Shown here: positions 11,812-12,060 of the stretch, in pieces
How positions within the stretch are numbered: the first letter of the stretch is position 1
Layout: every line of letters begins with the position of its first letter
Notes under the pieces: generated by a model
What the model saw: only the letters and a program-made list of their open reading frames with translations
The model's database searches: none
What the model was told of the DNA's origin: nothing
Translations under genes and position numbers: made by a program
NCBI GenBank assembly: GCA_031260545.1
Contig: JAIRJQ010000037.1
Span: 1-12,060 of the forward strand
From: Methanomassiliicoccaceae archaeon
Lineage (GTDB): Archaea > Thermoplasmatota > Thermoplasmata > Methanomassiliicoccales > Methanomethylophilaceae
Length of the DNA stretch: 12,060 bases
Direction of reading: 5' to 3'

Positions 11812-12060
11812 CCTTTCGCCTCCAGTGCCTTGATTATTGTTTCTGTGACCTCGTCCGGGTCCATGTGGTCCGTGTTCACGATAAGATCGTAAACACTTGT
11901 GTCCCGTATGTCGATACCGTAATACTTCATGTACCTTTTTCCCTCGGACGCTTCTCTGTCCACGGTCGCTTTGCATGCTTCTTCCGTTGTTTCGCAATCA
12001 CGCATACCTATCCTCTGAATGCGCACGTCCGGGCTTGCATCCAGGTATACACGGAACGCC
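11802..12060 (-). CDS. cmk: Archaeal cytidylate (CMP) kinase, C-terminal part
   Basis: The frame is open to the right edge of the window, so only the C-terminal 85 residues are seen. They read AFRVYLDASPDVRIQRIGMR, then EGKRYMKYYGIDIRDTSVYDLIVNTDHMDPDEVTETI and end LEAKGCL. A strand of the F-V-L-A-S-P type followed by VRxxRI, the lid arginines, then RYxxxYGIDxxDxSxYDLxxNT, is the signature of archaeal-type CMP kinase, which phosphorylates CMP and dCMP for nucleotide recycling. An internal GTG at 12026 is not the start, because the homology continues upstream of it. The stop TAA falls inside the beginning of truB, so the two genes are translationally linked. Confidence 0.9.
   Translation of the reverse strand, partial: AFRVYLDASPDVRIQRIGMRDCETTEEACKATVDREASEGKRYMKYYGIDIRDTSVYDLIVNTDHMDPDEVTETIIKALEAKGCL
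11819..11823 (-). promoter_or_regulatory. Ribosome binding site that decides the truB start
   Basis: GGAGG on the minus strand, inside the end of cmk, lies seven bases before ATG 11811. The next in-frame ATG at 11787 has only a weak AAGGG at a longer distance. Confidence 0.6.

Noticed and set aside
11811..11997. 62-residue N-terminal extension of TruB
   Set aside because: It lies wholly over the cmk reading frame in another frame, is Arg/His-rich and unlike any TruB. The start at 11811 has its own ribosome binding site.

Overview
The window reads as a chromosomal segment of an archaeon of the Thermoplasmatota, most likely a gut- or rumen-type member of Methanomassiliicoccales. That assignment is inference. 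It rests on the archaeal CMP kinase next to an archaeal TruB/Cbf5 with a PUA domain, archaeal TATA-like elements, heavy use of ATA (Ile) and AGG/AGA (Arg) codons, GAGGTG-type ribosome binding sites, and a large repeat-built surface protein of the kind common in host-associated methanogens. No 16S or methanogenesis gene is present to confirm it.

Region 1 (1-4480, plus strand) is the end of a tightly coupled operon for a membrane-bound, hydrogenase-4/complex-I-like assembly: the tail of a HyfC/NuoH subunit, HyfE, a HyfF antiporter-like subunit (TTG start), a fused NuoC-NuoD-like large subunit, and a fused polyferredoxin-NuoB small subunit. The small subunit keeps all its Fe-S cysteines. The large subunit has lost all four cysteines that hold the NiFe centre: the CGxC position reads SGDN and the DPCxxC position reads DLSYSG. 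The complex is therefore probably not a hydrogenase but an energy-converting hydrogenase-related (Ehr-type) ion-pumping oxidoreductase with an unknown electron acceptor. This is the most interesting system in the window.

Region 2 (4464-5087) holds a small universal stress protein on the minus strand with a degenerate ATP-binding motif, overlapping the operon tail to tail. It is followed by about 230 bases with its promoter and a strong hairpin with flanking T-rich tracts.

Region 3 (5088-8228, minus strand) is one gene for a surface protein of about 1046 residues: signal peptide, beta-helix built from seven units of 90 residues (270 bp, no length change through the first six), one Ig-like He_PIG domain, and a C-terminal membrane anchor. 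Two adjacent units differ at only two synonymous positions, so the array has been remodelled recently.

Region 4 (8229-9387) starts with an AT-rich divergent intergenic region with outward-facing TATA-like elements, followed by two plus-strand genes of unknown function (a soluble protein and a four-helix membrane protein).

Region 5 (9371-12060, minus strand) is an apparent operon reading cmk (partial), truB, a 107-residue beta-rich protein and a 364-residue polytopic membrane protein. The first two are housekeeping genes (CMP phosphorylation and RNA pseudouridylation); the last two are not recognised. No tRNA, rRNA, CRISPR, transposase or integrase was seen.
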